Assembly (NCBI RefSeq): GCF_030056705.1
Contig: NZ_JASHIC010000014.1
Location: 124,001 to 188,000 of the forward strand
Direction of reading: 5' to 3'
Length of the DNA: 64,000 nt
Source of the DNA: Flectobacillus longus
GTDB lineage: Bacteria; Bacteroidota; Bacteroidia; Cytophagales; Spirosomataceae
The position numbers and the translations under genes are program-made. Below, one piece after another: positions 45,665-54,244 of the stretch. Under the pieces are notes generated by a model, which was not told where the DNA came from, searched no databases, and saw nothing but the letters and a program-made list of their open reading frames with translations. Numbering within the stretch: the stretch's first letter is position 1; every line of letters begins with the position of its first letter.

Positions 45665-45773
45665 GGGACTTTTCTTAGTTGTTAATTAATCATAAGTAGA
45701 AAATTTATCAATTATCCACCACAGATATGCCTGTTTATTAGGATTTTTTTCAGGAACCGATCTTTTCATCAGC

Positions 45774-45890
45774 TCTGTAGGAGCGACAGTTTGGTAGTAA
45801 ATAGTCATTCCCTTGAACAGTTAAAAGAGCGCCGTAGGTGCGACAGACTTCAAGATTTTGGCTTTCTGTCGCACCTACGGCGCTTTTACA
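45774..45890. repeat. REP-like GTAGGWGCGACA repeats with 19-bp perfect hairpin
   Basis: GCGCCGTAGGTGCGACAGA (45829-45847) pairs exactly with TCTGTCGCACCTACGGCGC (45865-45883) around a 17-nt loop. Forty nt upstream is a related half-element, CTCTGTAGGAGCGACAGTTTG. GTAGGWGCGACA sequences are, to my knowledge, frequent in intergenic DNA of Bacteroidota. Confidence 0.75.
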
Positions 45891-46022
45891 ATGAAATACA
45901 AGGTGATTTTGGTTATTAATTTTTATTTTACACGATTATTTGAGTAAGAAGGTATTATTTTTGATAGTTTATGGTGTTCATAACCAAAAGGTTATGATTT
46001 TTGATTTGTGGATTTTATCATG

Positions 46023-46061
46023 AAAAAAGGTGGTTAGAAAATTAATTTCGACCACCTTTTT
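46023..46061 (+). terminator. Hairpin terminator between convergent genes
   Basis: GGTGGTTAGAAA pairs with TTTCGACCACC around ATTAA, with A run left and T run right. It lies about 360 nt from the plus-strand stop and 160 nt from the minus-strand stop. Confidence 0.7.
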
Positions 46062-46221
46062 ATTTCTAGAAAAACTTGAAATTACTAGTTCAAGACTTAG
46101 TCTTGAACTTATTTTTTTAACAGTTTAAAACTGAAACAAACGCTAGTCCGATACTAAGTCTCGAACTAGATATTTTTAAAAATAATCACTCATCCACTCA
46201 ATCGCCACTCACTCAATGAAT

Positions 46222-47586
46222 CTATACTTCAAACCCGAAAATCGGCTTATTCGTTTTCCATTTTCCACGAGTAAAATCAGGAATTTGAACTGGAGCTGAA
46301 CCTTTGGCAATCGACATTTCTGACAATGGACTAATAGCTGACCAAGCTGCTGCATCGTACACGTCGATAGGAGGGGTAGTTTTGTTTTTAACAGAATTAA
46401 TAAAATCTCTCAAAACAAAATAGTCCATACCACCATGACCTGCGCCGACAGCTTCAGATTCAAATCTTTTCCAGATACCGTGATCATATTTTTTCATATA
46501 TGCCTCATCCGATTCCCAAACATCCGCTTTGGCAGATACATTTTCTACATAAATCTGGTTACCATCGTCCATCCATAATCCGCTATCACCTTGTACTCTA
46601 AAACCAAGCGAATACGGACGAGGAGAGTTGGTATCATGCGTAATTAAGATGGTTTCTCCGTTAGCACACTTAATCATTGTTTGAACCACGTCACCAAGTT
46701 TGAATTTTACTTTCGCATTTGGGTGATTGGCTCCTCCTTTGTCAACAATATATTTATGCAATGCTACTCCCTTCGATGCCATTGAAGTCAAATACAAAAA
46801 TTGATTACCACGGTTGATATTAATCATTTCGGCAACTGGACCTAAACCATGTGTAGGATAAAGGTCTCCGTTGCGGTCTACTGAGTGTTGTGTACGCCAC
46901 TTGGCTTCGCTAAAGCCTTTTTCTCCAAATTCTACACCACCACCATAAGCTTGTTTACCATCATTGAATTTGACATGACGCAAATCGTGCTCATAGCCAC
47001 ATTCCAAGTGAGTGATTTCACCAAATAGGTTTTCTCGCACCATATTAAGTACCGCCATCACATCACGACGATAACATACGTTTTCGAGCAACATACAGTG
47101 AGAACCTGTTTTTTCAAAAGTATTAACCAAGTCCCATGATTCCTGCAATTTAACTGTAGCAGATACCTCCAAGCCTGCATATTTTCCTGCATTCATGGTC
47201 GCCAATGCCATCGGTACGTGCCATTCCCAAGGTGTGGCAATAATTACACCGTCGATATCATCACGTTTTACCATGTTTTCAAAATCCTTCTCATTTTTTC
47301 CATAGGCTACTGCTTCCTTACGGCCTTTCTCTTTGAGAATTTTTTGAGCTTTTGCTATGGCATTAGGGTCAATATCACAAATACAAGTGACTTCTACTTC
47401 TGGAAAAGCCATGGCATTGGCAAGGTGGTTTCGCCCGCGGAGACCTGTGCCAATAAAACCAAGGCGTACTTTGCGGTCGTCTTTTTTAGCAAAGACATCT
47501 TTTGGTAAAACCAGCCCTGCTGCTAAGGCCAAGCCTCCTTTTTGAATAAAATCGCGTCGTTGAAGTGTATTATTTTTCATTGCCAA
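46222..47586 (-). CDS. TAT-exported Gfo/Idh/MocA-family protein (GH109-like)
   Basis: 454 residues with a twin-arginine signal (LQRRDFIQKGGLALAAGLVL), so it is exported folded. The NAD-binding Rossmann motif is VRLGFIGTGLRGRNHLANAM, followed by CICDIDPNAIAKAQ. Segments GVIIATPWEWHVPMALATMNAGKYAGLEVS and AGHGGMDYFVLRDFINSVKN match exported proteins assigned to glycoside hydrolase family 109 and related oxidoreductases, which cleave glycosides by transient NAD+ oxidation. Substrate unknown; alpha-N-acetylgalactosamine is only the type activity. It follows the nucleotidyltransferase gene on the minus strand with 60 nt between them, likely part of one LacI-controlled unit. Confidence 0.83.
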   Translation of the reverse strand: MAMKNNTLQRRDFIQKGGLALAAGLVLPKDVFAKKDDRKVRLGFIGTGLRGRNHLANAMAFPEVEVTCICDIDPNAIAKAQKILKEKGRKEAVAYGKNEKDFENMVKRDDIDGVIIATPWEWHVPMALATMNAGKYAGLEVSATVKLQESWDLVNTFEKTGSHCMLLENVCYRRDVMAVLNMVRENLFGEITHLECGYEHDLRHVKFNDGKQAYGGGVEFGEKGFSEAKWRTQHSVDRNGDLYPTHGLGPVAEMININRGNQFLYLTSMASKGVALHKYIVDKGGANHPNAKVKFKLGDVVQTMIKCANGETILITHDTNSPRPYSLGFRVQGDSGLWMDDGNQIYVENVSAKADVWESDEAYMKKYDHGIWKRFESEAVGAGHGGMDYFVLRDFINSVKNKTTPPIDVYDAAAWSAISPLSEMSIAKGSAPVQIPDFTRGKWKTNKPIFGFEV

Positions 47587-47646
47587 TTATTTGGGTTTAA
47601 ATGGTAAATTATGAGGTATCGACTTTAGCAAAGTCTTAGGGTTTCT

Positions 47647-48522
47647 TTAATGTAATGTCAATGTTTTTACTTTTTTAAGGTATTCTTGTACTACTAATAT
47701 ATCTTGTTTTGAAGTTAAATCAGGTACATTTTCTGCCATTGGAATACAAGAAATAGGTTTTCCCAATTCTCTGGTTATAATTAACAAAGCCGTTGGTAAT
47801 TCTTTTTCATTTCTTACAGGGTGAAAAGGGGTTTTCTGTAAGGCAGGAAACAAATCTGAGGCTTCAAACACAAAAGCATTCATACTTACACCAATACGAC
47901 CGTAGCGATGAGCAATAGCTTCTGCCTGTTCGTCTGAAGGTTTTTCTATGATATTTTGTAAATAATTATTCTCATCTGGTTCTACAATGGCAAATGCTTT
48001 GATTCGCTCCAGTGGAAAATCTAAAGCATCTCTATCATAACTTATCAAAGCATTAGGATTAGGACTATGCCAAAGTGCTTCAAAAGCCTGTGTCGAATAC
48101 AAGTTATCGCTGTTACAAACTACAATTCGCCCTTGTTGCCAATCAGGATGTTGCTCTAATGCTTGTAAAACAGCATCGGCAGTTCCTGCGGGTTTTACTC
48201 TATCTGCATGAATATGTTGTCGGGCAAATACAAAATGTATGCCCCAACTATTACCTTCTTGCGCTAGTTTTTCGTAATACTGTTGTGTAAAATCATCGTC
48301 TGGATGAAGTAGCATCAAAACCTCATTAAATCCTGCATTTGAGGCATTTTCTAACTGATAATCTATTAAAGATTTTCCCGAATCCCCCAGACCAATCATC
48401 CCTTTTGTCAACGTATCGGCTTGATTAGCCAACGTAGGATCAAGGTCTGTTAGGTCAGGTGCAGCTTTTTTCATGCGAGTAGCTGCACCCCCTGCAAGGA
48501 TTACAATTCTTTGAGTTTTCAT
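47647..48522 (-). CDS. Sugar-phosphate nucleotidyltransferase-like protein
   Basis: 291 residues of GT-A-like nucleotidyltransferase fold. The signature is ILAGGAATRMKK at the start, with Gly-rich loop and Arg; VKPAGTADAVLQALEQ and RIVVCNSDNLYS provide the substrate and metal-binding segments, where SDN replaces the common GDN. An insertion after TRMKK (APDLTDLDPTLANQADTLTKG) is unusual. It probably makes an NDP-sugar from a sugar-1-phosphate, the next step after the adjacent GHMP kinase. Substrate not known. Confidence 0.75.
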   Translation of the reverse strand: MKTQRIVILAGGAATRMKKAAPDLTDLDPTLANQADTLTKGMIGLGDSGKSLIDYQLENASNAGFNEVLMLLHPDDDFTQQYYEKLAQEGNSWGIHFVFARQHIHADRVKPAGTADAVLQALEQHPDWQQGRIVVCNSDNLYSTQAFEALWHSPNPNALISYDRDALDFPLERIKAFAIVEPDENNYLQNIIEKPSDEQAEAIAHRYGRIGVSMNAFVFEASDLFPALQKTPFHPVRNEKELPTALLIITRELGKPISCIPMAENVPDLTSKQDILVVQEYLKKVKTLTLH

Positions 48523-48599
48523 AGAAAATTGGATGTATAATTTGATGGTAATAAGATGTTATTAGTTAATCGTGTATCAGTTATCAGAATTGATACATT

Positions 48600-48718
48600 T
48601 TTTTGCTTTCGACTTTCAACAATGGGCTTTCGGCAAAAATATTCTTAATGAATTCAAAAAAGCTTTTGGGCTTAATGCCTATTGCGGGTAAAATTAATTT
48701 CATTTAGCCCACTAACTT
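48600..48718. repeat. MITE-like element copy (right end clear)
   Basis: The right end, GCGGGTAAAATTAATTTCAT continuing to CCCACTAACTT, is the reverse complement of the left end of the element at 32989-33340. The left end is not clear, so the left boundary is approximate. It separates the kinase gene from the nucleotidyltransferase gene. Confidence 0.6.
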
Positions 48719-48759
48719 ATTTGGTAAATCGGTAATGATATTCTACCGTCTTCGTAAGA

Positions 48760-49833
48760 TTATATTTCTTCTTTCGAACCTTCTGCTACTTCGATGATAT
48801 AGGCTTTGCCACCTTCTCTTTCGATGGCTTCTACCACAGCTTCGGTGTTGGTGGGTGCATAGGCAAACATACAGCCTCCACCTCCTGAACCATTGATTTT
48901 ACCTCCCAAAGCTCCTGCTTTTAGGGAGGCTTCTATCATTCTATTAATTTTAGGTGTAGAAACTCGTTTTGCGTCTCTCAAGTTGTCCTGATGAGCGCTC
49001 AACAACTGTCCCAATTTTACATCATTAAATGTATCTTTTCCTTCAAACATGGCTTTGGCTGTACGCAAAATATCCCTGTCCGAAAGGTTGCTGTAAAACA
49101 GTGCATATTCGTCTGGATTCAGCAATGATTGATATTGTTCGGCGCTTTCGATAGGCGCTTTGCTTAATTGAAAATCTGGATAGACTTGCTTGATTTTATT
49201 GATGGCATCGAGCATACCAAATTTGACATGCTTCAAAATACCAATGGTATCTTTTGGCTCAAGTGAGTCCCCAAGGACAAATTTGCCCAATGGCGCTTGA
49301 TAAGCTTCTACCAGAATATTAGGCTTGGTTTCCAAATACATAATATTACCAATCGACGTGGCATATTCGTCCATACATCCGCCTGGTTCGCCAAATTCTT
49401 CTACTTCAGCTAAATAGGCTAATTGTCCGATTTCAACTGGGTCAATAGGATGATTAGCTGTTTTTAGTAAAAAATGTGTCCAAGCCACTACTAATGCCGA
49501 CGAACTCGATGTTCCAGAATTGATAGGGATATTGCCGTACACTTTTGCTTCAATGCCTTTTTCAAAAGAGATACCTTTTTCTCTTTTCAATACATTCAAA
49601 ACACTTTTGAAATAATCTCGGTCCTTATGATAGATGGCTGTTTCGGCTAAAGGAAAAGATTCTTCAGATTGAATATCAGGTAATTGAATATGAACAGAAG
49701 GCGTGTTGGTAACTCGTCCTTCAATATGAATACGTCTCGAAATGGCAGCGGCTATAACAGGCAAGCCTAGGTAATCTTGGTGCTCGCCAAATAAACAAAT
49801 TCTGCCAGGAGTTGATATGTGTAAATTTTTCAT
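48760..49833 (-). CDS. GHMP-family sugar kinase (galactokinase-like)
   Basis: Cytoplasmic kinase of 357 residues that phosphorylates a sugar, probably at C1. The start is the ATG at 49833 (MKNLHISTPGRICLFGEHQDY); the longer frame to 49977 would run through the operator region. Motif 1 is PGRICLFGEHQDYLGLPVIAAAI, motif 2 the ATP loop INSGTSSSSALVVAW, and motif 3 GKINGSGGGGCMFAY. GEHQDY fits the galactokinase branch. The nucleotidyltransferase and Gfo/Idh genes lie downstream; together they suggest a sugar salvage and activation unit controlled by the divergent LacI regulator. Sugar unknown. Confidence 0.85.
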   Translation of the reverse strand: MKNLHISTPGRICLFGEHQDYLGLPVIAAAISRRIHIEGRVTNTPSVHIQLPDIQSEESFPLAETAIYHKDRDYFKSVLNVLKREKGISFEKGIEAKVYGNIPINSGTSSSSALVVAWTHFLLKTANHPIDPVEIGQLAYLAEVEEFGEPGGCMDEYATSIGNIMYLETKPNILVEAYQAPLGKFVLGDSLEPKDTIGILKHVKFGMLDAINKIKQVYPDFQLSKAPIESAEQYQSLLNPDEYALFYSNLSDRDILRTAKAMFEGKDTFNDVKLGQLLSAHQDNLRDAKRVSTPKINRMIEASLKAGALGGKINGSGGGGCMFAYAPTNTEAVVEAIEREGGKAYIIEVAEGSKEEI

Positions 49834-50012
49834 AGTTGGAAAATTGGGTAAGCTAATCCTTGAACAAAGATAGTTTTCTGAGCTTATCAAAATATGCTTC
49901 AAGTGGGCTTCGAATAAGAAATTTGACTGCGCAACCGATTGTGCAAAAGCGTGCAACCGATTGTGCAATTTGTGCAAAAATTCTAACTTGCTTGCACAAT
50001 TAATAAAAGCTT
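49834..50012. promoter_or_regulatory. Divergent promoter region with two tandem LacI-type operators
   Basis: GCAACCGATTGTGC occurs twice, at 49931-49944 and 49953-49966, 22 bp apart (two helical turns). Each carries the AACCGATT core seen in LacI/GalR operators and is imperfectly palindromic about the CG. Half-sites TTTGTGCAAAA (49969) and GCTTGCACAATT (49989) flank them. The sites lie 97-135 nt from the GHMP kinase start and 46-82 nt from the LacI start, so the regulator can repress both itself and the sugar operon. Confidence 0.8.
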
Positions 50013-51014
50013 ATGAGTCAGATAACTATGAAAGAATTGGCGAAGCGCTTAGGAACCTCAGTTTCAACGGTTTCGAGGGCTTTGCAAAACCATCCACGTA
50101 TTGGTTTGAAGATGCGGGAAGACGTGATAGCGTTGGCAAAAGAGCTAAATTATAGTCCCAATACCACCGCGATAAACCTAAAAAAACAGTCTACCAAAAA
50201 CGTTGGTGTAGTAGTACCATGGCTCACAGAACAGTTTTTTTCAATGGCCATTACGGGTATTGAGGATATACTTTTTGAAAAAGGATACAGAGTTGTTTTG
50301 CAACAATCTAGAGATGATTTTGAGCGAGAAGAACAGGCTATTCAAGCACTCATGAAACATGGTGTCGACGGGATCATCGTGTCGATGGGGTCGGGCACTT
50401 ACAATCATCGTCATTTTTTGGAGGTAAATCGAAAGGGTATTCCTTTGGTATTTTTTGATAGAGTCGTAAAAAGCCTGCCCAATAGCTGTGTATATACCGA
50501 CATCACGCAGGCATCATTTGAGGCAGTGGAATTATTGCTCAACAAAGGACTAACCAAAATAGCGCTCTTGAATGGACCGAATACAATGCAGTCGTCCAAT
50601 GAACGGCTGATGGGTTATGTCAATGCACTCAAGTTGCATAATATTGAACTCAATCCGATTTATATCAAAACCACAGATTTGGGTTTTGAAGATACCTTTA
50701 AGAAAACACATGAACTCTTGGATTTGGCAGTACCTCCACAAGCGATTTTTGCTTTCCACGACTACATGTCCCTCGATGCCATGCAGATAGCCAAAGAGCG
50801 AGGGTTAATCATCAACCAAGATATATTTTTTGTGAGTTTTTCAAATTTAAGTTTTTGTAAGTATCTCGAAAAACCCCCATTTGCGAGTATCGAGCAATTT
50901 CCCTATGAAATGGGAGCCAAAGCTGCGAATCTATTAGTTGAGGTCATGAAAAAGCCAGACGATTACGTGCGTGAGGAAGTGATAATACGTTCAAAGTTAA
51001 TCGTTAGAATTTGA
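50013..51014 (+). CDS. LacI-family transcriptional regulator
   Basis: 333 residues. The N-terminal HTH is ITMKELAKRLGTSVSTVSRALQNHPRIG with hinge helix TAINLKKQSTKNVGVVVP, followed by a periplasmic-binding-protein-like sensor: GVVVPWLTEQFFSMAITGIED, VDGIIVSMGSG, GIPLVFFDRV, FAFHDYMSLDAMQIAKERG and SIEQFPYEMGAKAANLLVEVM. It binds a sugar or sugar phosphate and controls the divergent kinase operon through the two operators at 49931-49966. Ligand not predictable. Confidence 0.93.
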   Translation: MSQITMKELAKRLGTSVSTVSRALQNHPRIGLKMREDVIALAKELNYSPNTTAINLKKQSTKNVGVVVPWLTEQFFSMAITGIEDILFEKGYRVVLQQSRDDFEREEQAIQALMKHGVDGIIVSMGSGTYNHRHFLEVNRKGIPLVFFDRVVKSLPNSCVYTDITQASFEAVELLLNKGLTKIALLNGPNTMQSSNERLMGYVNALKLHNIELNPIYIKTTDLGFEDTFKKTHELLDLAVPPQAIFAFHDYMSLDAMQIAKERGLIINQDIFFVSFSNLSFCKYLEKPPFASIEQFPYEMGAKAANLLVEVMKKPDDYVREEVIIRSKLIVRI

Positions 51015-51090
51015 TAGATGAGTAAATGAGAATTTTGCTTTGGACATGCTAAAATTTGCTTTTCTAGCAAGTTCTGTACAATTTTAGGTT

Positions 51091-52050
51091 ATGAACTGGA
51101 ATGCTGATTTGGGACAAACCGAGAGAATGTTCATTGTCCTGTTTATTCTCATATATGTTTTTTATCTTGTCAGGGTTTTTTTAATTGCCAGAAAATTAAA
51201 AACCGTGGCTAGGTCTAGTATCTTAAAGTTTGTGCTGAGAAGTTGCTATTTTACCTTGCTTATCTTGGCATTGCTAGACCCATCTTTTGGTGAAATTAAT
51301 GGAACCATTCGAGCTGAAGGTCGAGATATATTTTTGTTGGTAGATGTGTCCAAGTCTATGGATGCCACAGATGTTCAGCCAAGTAGAATTGAAAAAACGA
51401 AGTTTGAAATTAGTCGTATTGTCAATCATTTTACAAGCGATAGGATAGGAGTAATCGTTTTTTCGGAAGATGCTTTTATGCTTTCTCCACTTACTTTTGA
51501 CCATAACGCCATCAATTTATTTATTCCAAGAATCAACTCTGATCTTTTACCTGCTGGTGGTACCAATTTTACACCAGCCTTAGAATTAGCCTTGGATAAG
51601 CTTACCAAAATCAAAACAAGCAATAAGTCCAAAGTAATAGTACTGATGAGTGATGGCGAAAATTTTGGAAACCTTGATTACAGTTTACTTAATAGAATAA
51701 GAAGAAATGGAGTTAACCTGTTTACCGTTGGAGTAGGTACTGCCGAAGGTAGTACAATCAAGGAGGGGAAATCGCTCAAAAAAGATGAAGACGGTAATAT
51801 TGTGGTAACAAGACTAGAGCCAGATTTGATGAGAAAAATGGCTGCTGAAACAAGAGGAGGTTATTTTGAAGTACATAGTGTGTCAGATAGTTTTGTAGAT
51901 TTGATAAAGCAGATTGAAAATATTTCTGCTAATTTGATTGACCAACGAACCGTTACGGTGACAGCCAATAAGTATTTTTATTTTTTGGTAGTTGCGCTAT
52001 TTTTGCTAGGCATAGACGTATTTTTTACAGTGAGGACTTTCCAATTGTAG
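51091..52050 (+). CDS. BatB-like von Willebrand factor A membrane protein
   Basis: 319 residues: two N-terminal helices (RMFIVLFILIYVFYLVRVFL and SILKFVLRSCYFTLLILALL), a vWA domain, and a C-terminal helix (YFYFLVVALFLLGIDVFF). The MIDAS motif D85-V-S87-K-S89 is in IFLLVDVSKSM, with PAGGTNFTPAL as the Thr site and VLMSDGENFG as the Asp site. This is the BatA/BatB layout of Bacteroidota aerotolerance operons. The TPR gene 77 nt downstream would be BatC. No MoxR ATPase or BatD gene is in the window. Confidence 0.85.
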   Translation: MNWNADLGQTERMFIVLFILIYVFYLVRVFLIARKLKTVARSSILKFVLRSCYFTLLILALLDPSFGEINGTIRAEGRDIFLLVDVSKSMDATDVQPSRIEKTKFEISRIVNHFTSDRIGVIVFSEDAFMLSPLTFDHNAINLFIPRINSDLLPAGGTNFTPALELALDKLTKIKTSNKSKVIVLMSDGENFGNLDYSLLNRIRRNGVNLFTVGVGTAEGSTIKEGKSLKKDEDGNIVVTRLEPDLMRKMAAETRGGYFEVHSVSDSFVDLIKQIENISANLIDQRTVTVTANKYFYFLVVALFLLGIDVFFTVRTFQL

Positions 52051-52126
52051 AAAATTTAGGTTAAAAGTTTTTTATAGAACAGTTTTATACGATTTTTGCA
52101 TAAAATATTACTTAGAGTATAATAAG

Positions 52127-52801
52127 TTGAATTATTTTATTTTTTACATATTCCTCTGGATTTTAGAAAATGCGTCCTTTACTAAGGTAAGTGCACGAAA
52201 TCTGGCTAAAATAGAGTCAGAAAGGGCATTTCGAGAAAAAAGATATAAGGATGCAGTAAAATATTACCAGACAATATCGGACAATTCTTATTTTACTCCC
52301 CCCGAGGTTGTGCTAAACCAAGCGCATGTGTATTTGCTCTCTGAAGATACCTTGCGAGCACAAAGCATGTACAAACGGCTGATTCACCTCGAAGATTATA
52401 AAATGGCCTCAACAACCTACTGTCAACTGGGCGTAATTAGCGGTGCTTTCAAAGACAGTGCCCAAGCATTAATTTATTTTAAAGAAGCTCTTAAGCTAAA
52501 TCCACAGAATCAAATCGCACGTTTCAATTTTGAATTATTAAAACTCAAATTTCGTGGAGCCTCCGAAGAACCTAAGCCCAAACAACAGTCTAAGTCCATG
52601 CCACCACCAAGTGCCAATCACGCTGAAGTGGAACACACAGATGCTCAAGATGAAATGTTGAAAACGCTTAAGAATTATGGGCTCTCTCCCGAAAAAGCTA
52701 GGAGTATCCTAGAAGCTATGAAAAATAATGAAGTACAATATATTCAACAAAAGAAGGGATTGCTTAAGAAGAATAAGTCCAATATGAAACAATCTTGGTA
52801 A
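52127..52801 (+). CDS. BatC-like TPR protein
   Basis: 224 residues starting at TTG 52127; the first residues (NYFIFYIFLWILENASF) look like a signal or anchor and no ATG lies near. TPR repeats: ARNLAKIESERAFREKRYKDAVKYYQTI, VLNQAHVYLLSEDTLRAQSMYKRLI, TYCQLGVISGAFKDSAQALIYFKEALKLNP. The C-terminal part (EPKPKQQSKSMPPPS...) is Pro/Lys-rich, followed by the helical KNYGLSPEKARSILEAMKNNEVQYIQQKK segment typical of BatC. It follows the BatB-like gene and likely acts with it in envelope stress tolerance. Confidence 0.8.
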   Translation: MNYFIFYIFLWILENASFTKVSARNLAKIESERAFREKRYKDAVKYYQTISDNSYFTPPEVVLNQAHVYLLSEDTLRAQSMYKRLIHLEDYKMASTTYCQLGVISGAFKDSAQALIYFKEALKLNPQNQIARFNFELLKLKFRGASEEPKPKQQSKSMPPPSANHAEVEHTDAQDEMLKTLKNYGLSPEKARSILEAMKNNEVQYIQQKKGLLKKNKSNMKQSW

Positions 52802-52853
52802 ATCTAAAGATTACTATTTAACCACCATTACAATACCAAACTTTAACTTTATT

Positions 52854-54029
52854 ATGCAAGAAGTGTATATCGTCTCAGCCGTTAGAACTCCCATTGGAAG
52901 TTTTGGCGGAGCTTTATCGAGTTTATCAGCAACAGATTTGGGCAGTATTGCCATAAAGGGCGCAATAGAAAGAGCTGGAATCAAGCCAGAATTGGTAGAA
53001 GAGGTACTTATGGGTAATGTTATTTCTGCAAATTTAGGACAAGCCCCTGCACGAATAGCAGCACTCAAAGCTGGTCTCCCACACGAAACACGCTGTACAA
53101 CTATCAACAAAGTATGTGCATCTGGCGCAAAAGCCATTATCTTTGCAGCACAAAGTATTATGCTCGGAATGGCTGATGTCATCGTGGCTGGAGGTATGGA
53201 AAGTATGTCTAATGCTCCATATTATGTGCCTCGTGCTCGCTTTGGCTATAAATACGGCTCAAGTACTTTGGTCGACGGGCTCGAAAAAGATGGTCTTTCG
53301 GATGCCTATGATGATTGTGCAATGGGTATCTTTGCAGACAAAACTGCTCGTAAATACGGTATCACTCGCGAAGATCAAGATGATTTTGCGATTGAATCAT
53401 ACCGTCGTAGCGCTGAGGCTACACAAAAAGGTTATTTTGCAGACGAAATTGTTCCTATCGAAGTACAAACTCGCAAAGGAGTGGTAACGATTTCGGAGGA
53501 TGAAGAATATAAAAATGTCAATTTTGAGAAAATCCCTAACTTAAAACCAGCTTTTGAGAAAAAAGGAACAGTTACCGCAGCCAATGCTTCTACTCTGAAC
53601 GATGGTGCCGCTGCGCTAGTTTTGATGTCAAAAAAGAAAGCTGAAAAACTCAAATTGACTCCATTAGCAAAAATTATTGGCTTTGCTGATGCCGAACAAG
53701 AACCTGCATGGTTTACTACAACGCCAACCGTAGCAGTACCCAAAGCAATTCGTATGGCAGGGCTTATCAAAGAGGAGGTAGATTTATTTGAAGTAAACGA
53801 AGCGTTTGCCGTTGTGCCTTTGGCATTCGAAAAACTGTTGGATATTCCTCAACATAAAATCAATGTTTTGGGTGGAGCCGTTTCATTAGGTCATCCACTG
53901 GGGGCTTCAGGCGCGCGTATTGTTACAACTTTGATAAGTGCCTTAACTCATAAAGGCGGTCGTATTGGTGCTGCTGGTATTTGTAATGGTGGTGGCGGTG
54001 CATCGGCTATTGTGATCGAAAAAATGTAA
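52854..54029 (+). CDS. Acetyl-CoA C-acetyltransferase (thiolase)
   Basis: Thiolase of 391 residues that condenses two acetyl-CoA to acetoacetyl-CoA or works in the reverse direction in fatty-acid degradation. Nucleophilic Cys88 is in NKVCASGAKAI; GHPLGASGARIV supplies the catalytic His, and the final ICNGGGGASAIVIEKM the second Cys. Length and start (MQEVYIVSAVRTPIGSFGG) are standard. It starts 52 nt after the BatC stop; functional link to the Bat genes is unlikely. Cytoplasmic. A MITE-like element follows at 54058. Confidence 0.95.
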   Translation: MQEVYIVSAVRTPIGSFGGALSSLSATDLGSIAIKGAIERAGIKPELVEEVLMGNVISANLGQAPARIAALKAGLPHETRCTTINKVCASGAKAIIFAAQSIMLGMADVIVAGGMESMSNAPYYVPRARFGYKYGSSTLVDGLEKDGLSDAYDDCAMGIFADKTARKYGITREDQDDFAIESYRRSAEATQKGYFADEIVPIEVQTRKGVVTISEDEEYKNVNFEKIPNLKPAFEKKGTVTAANASTLNDGAAALVLMSKKKAEKLKLTPLAKIIGFADAEQEPAWFTTTPTVAVPKAIRMAGLIKEEVDLFEVNEAFAVVPLAFEKLLDIPQHKINVLGGAVSLGHPLGASGARIVTTLISALTHKGGRIGAAGICNGGGGASAIVIEKM

Positions 54030-54057
54030 CTTCAATCGGTAGAGGTTTTAAACAAAA

Positions 54058-54216
54058 AATTGGTGCGTCAAATAAAATTCATTTTATCTGCAATAAGCAT
54101 TAGGCTTTATGCCGTAAGCTAGAAGTTCAAAAGTATTTTTCATGAAATAATAGAAAGCTTTCTTTGCTTTTAGCTTAAGGCATATTGCTTAGAGCAGGTA
54201 AAATGCCCACTAACTT
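54058..54216. repeat. MITE-like element copy
   Basis: The internal segment TTAGGCTTTATGC...AAGT(T)CAAAAGTATTTTTCATG resembles 33030-33080 of the larger element, and the right end AGGTAAAATGCCCACTAACTT (ends 54216) is the mirror of the family end. The left end is degenerate. It abuts purC; an ATG inside it lies in frame with purC but is not the start. Confidence 0.65.
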
Positions 54217-54244
54217 AGATGTTTTTAATACTACCCAATATAAA

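Larger units (their letters stand above)
45665..46221. other. Intergenic region dense in hairpins and small repeats
   Basis: Between convergent genes. Contains REP-like sequences (45774-45890), a terminator at 46023-46061, an exact inverted repeat AGTTCAAGAC / GTCTTGAACT at 46087-46109, and the 27-nt repeat at 46176-46202. No gene. Confidence 0.6.

Noticed and set aside
49834-49977. N-terminal extension of the GHMP kinase to 49977
   Set aside because: It would read through two LacI operators; the galactokinase-type N-terminus begins at 49833.
54185-54244. N-terminal extension of purC (in-frame start at 54185)
   Set aside because: It lies in and just after a MITE-like repeat; the SAICAR synthase N-terminus aligns from MNVIKSTNF at 54245.
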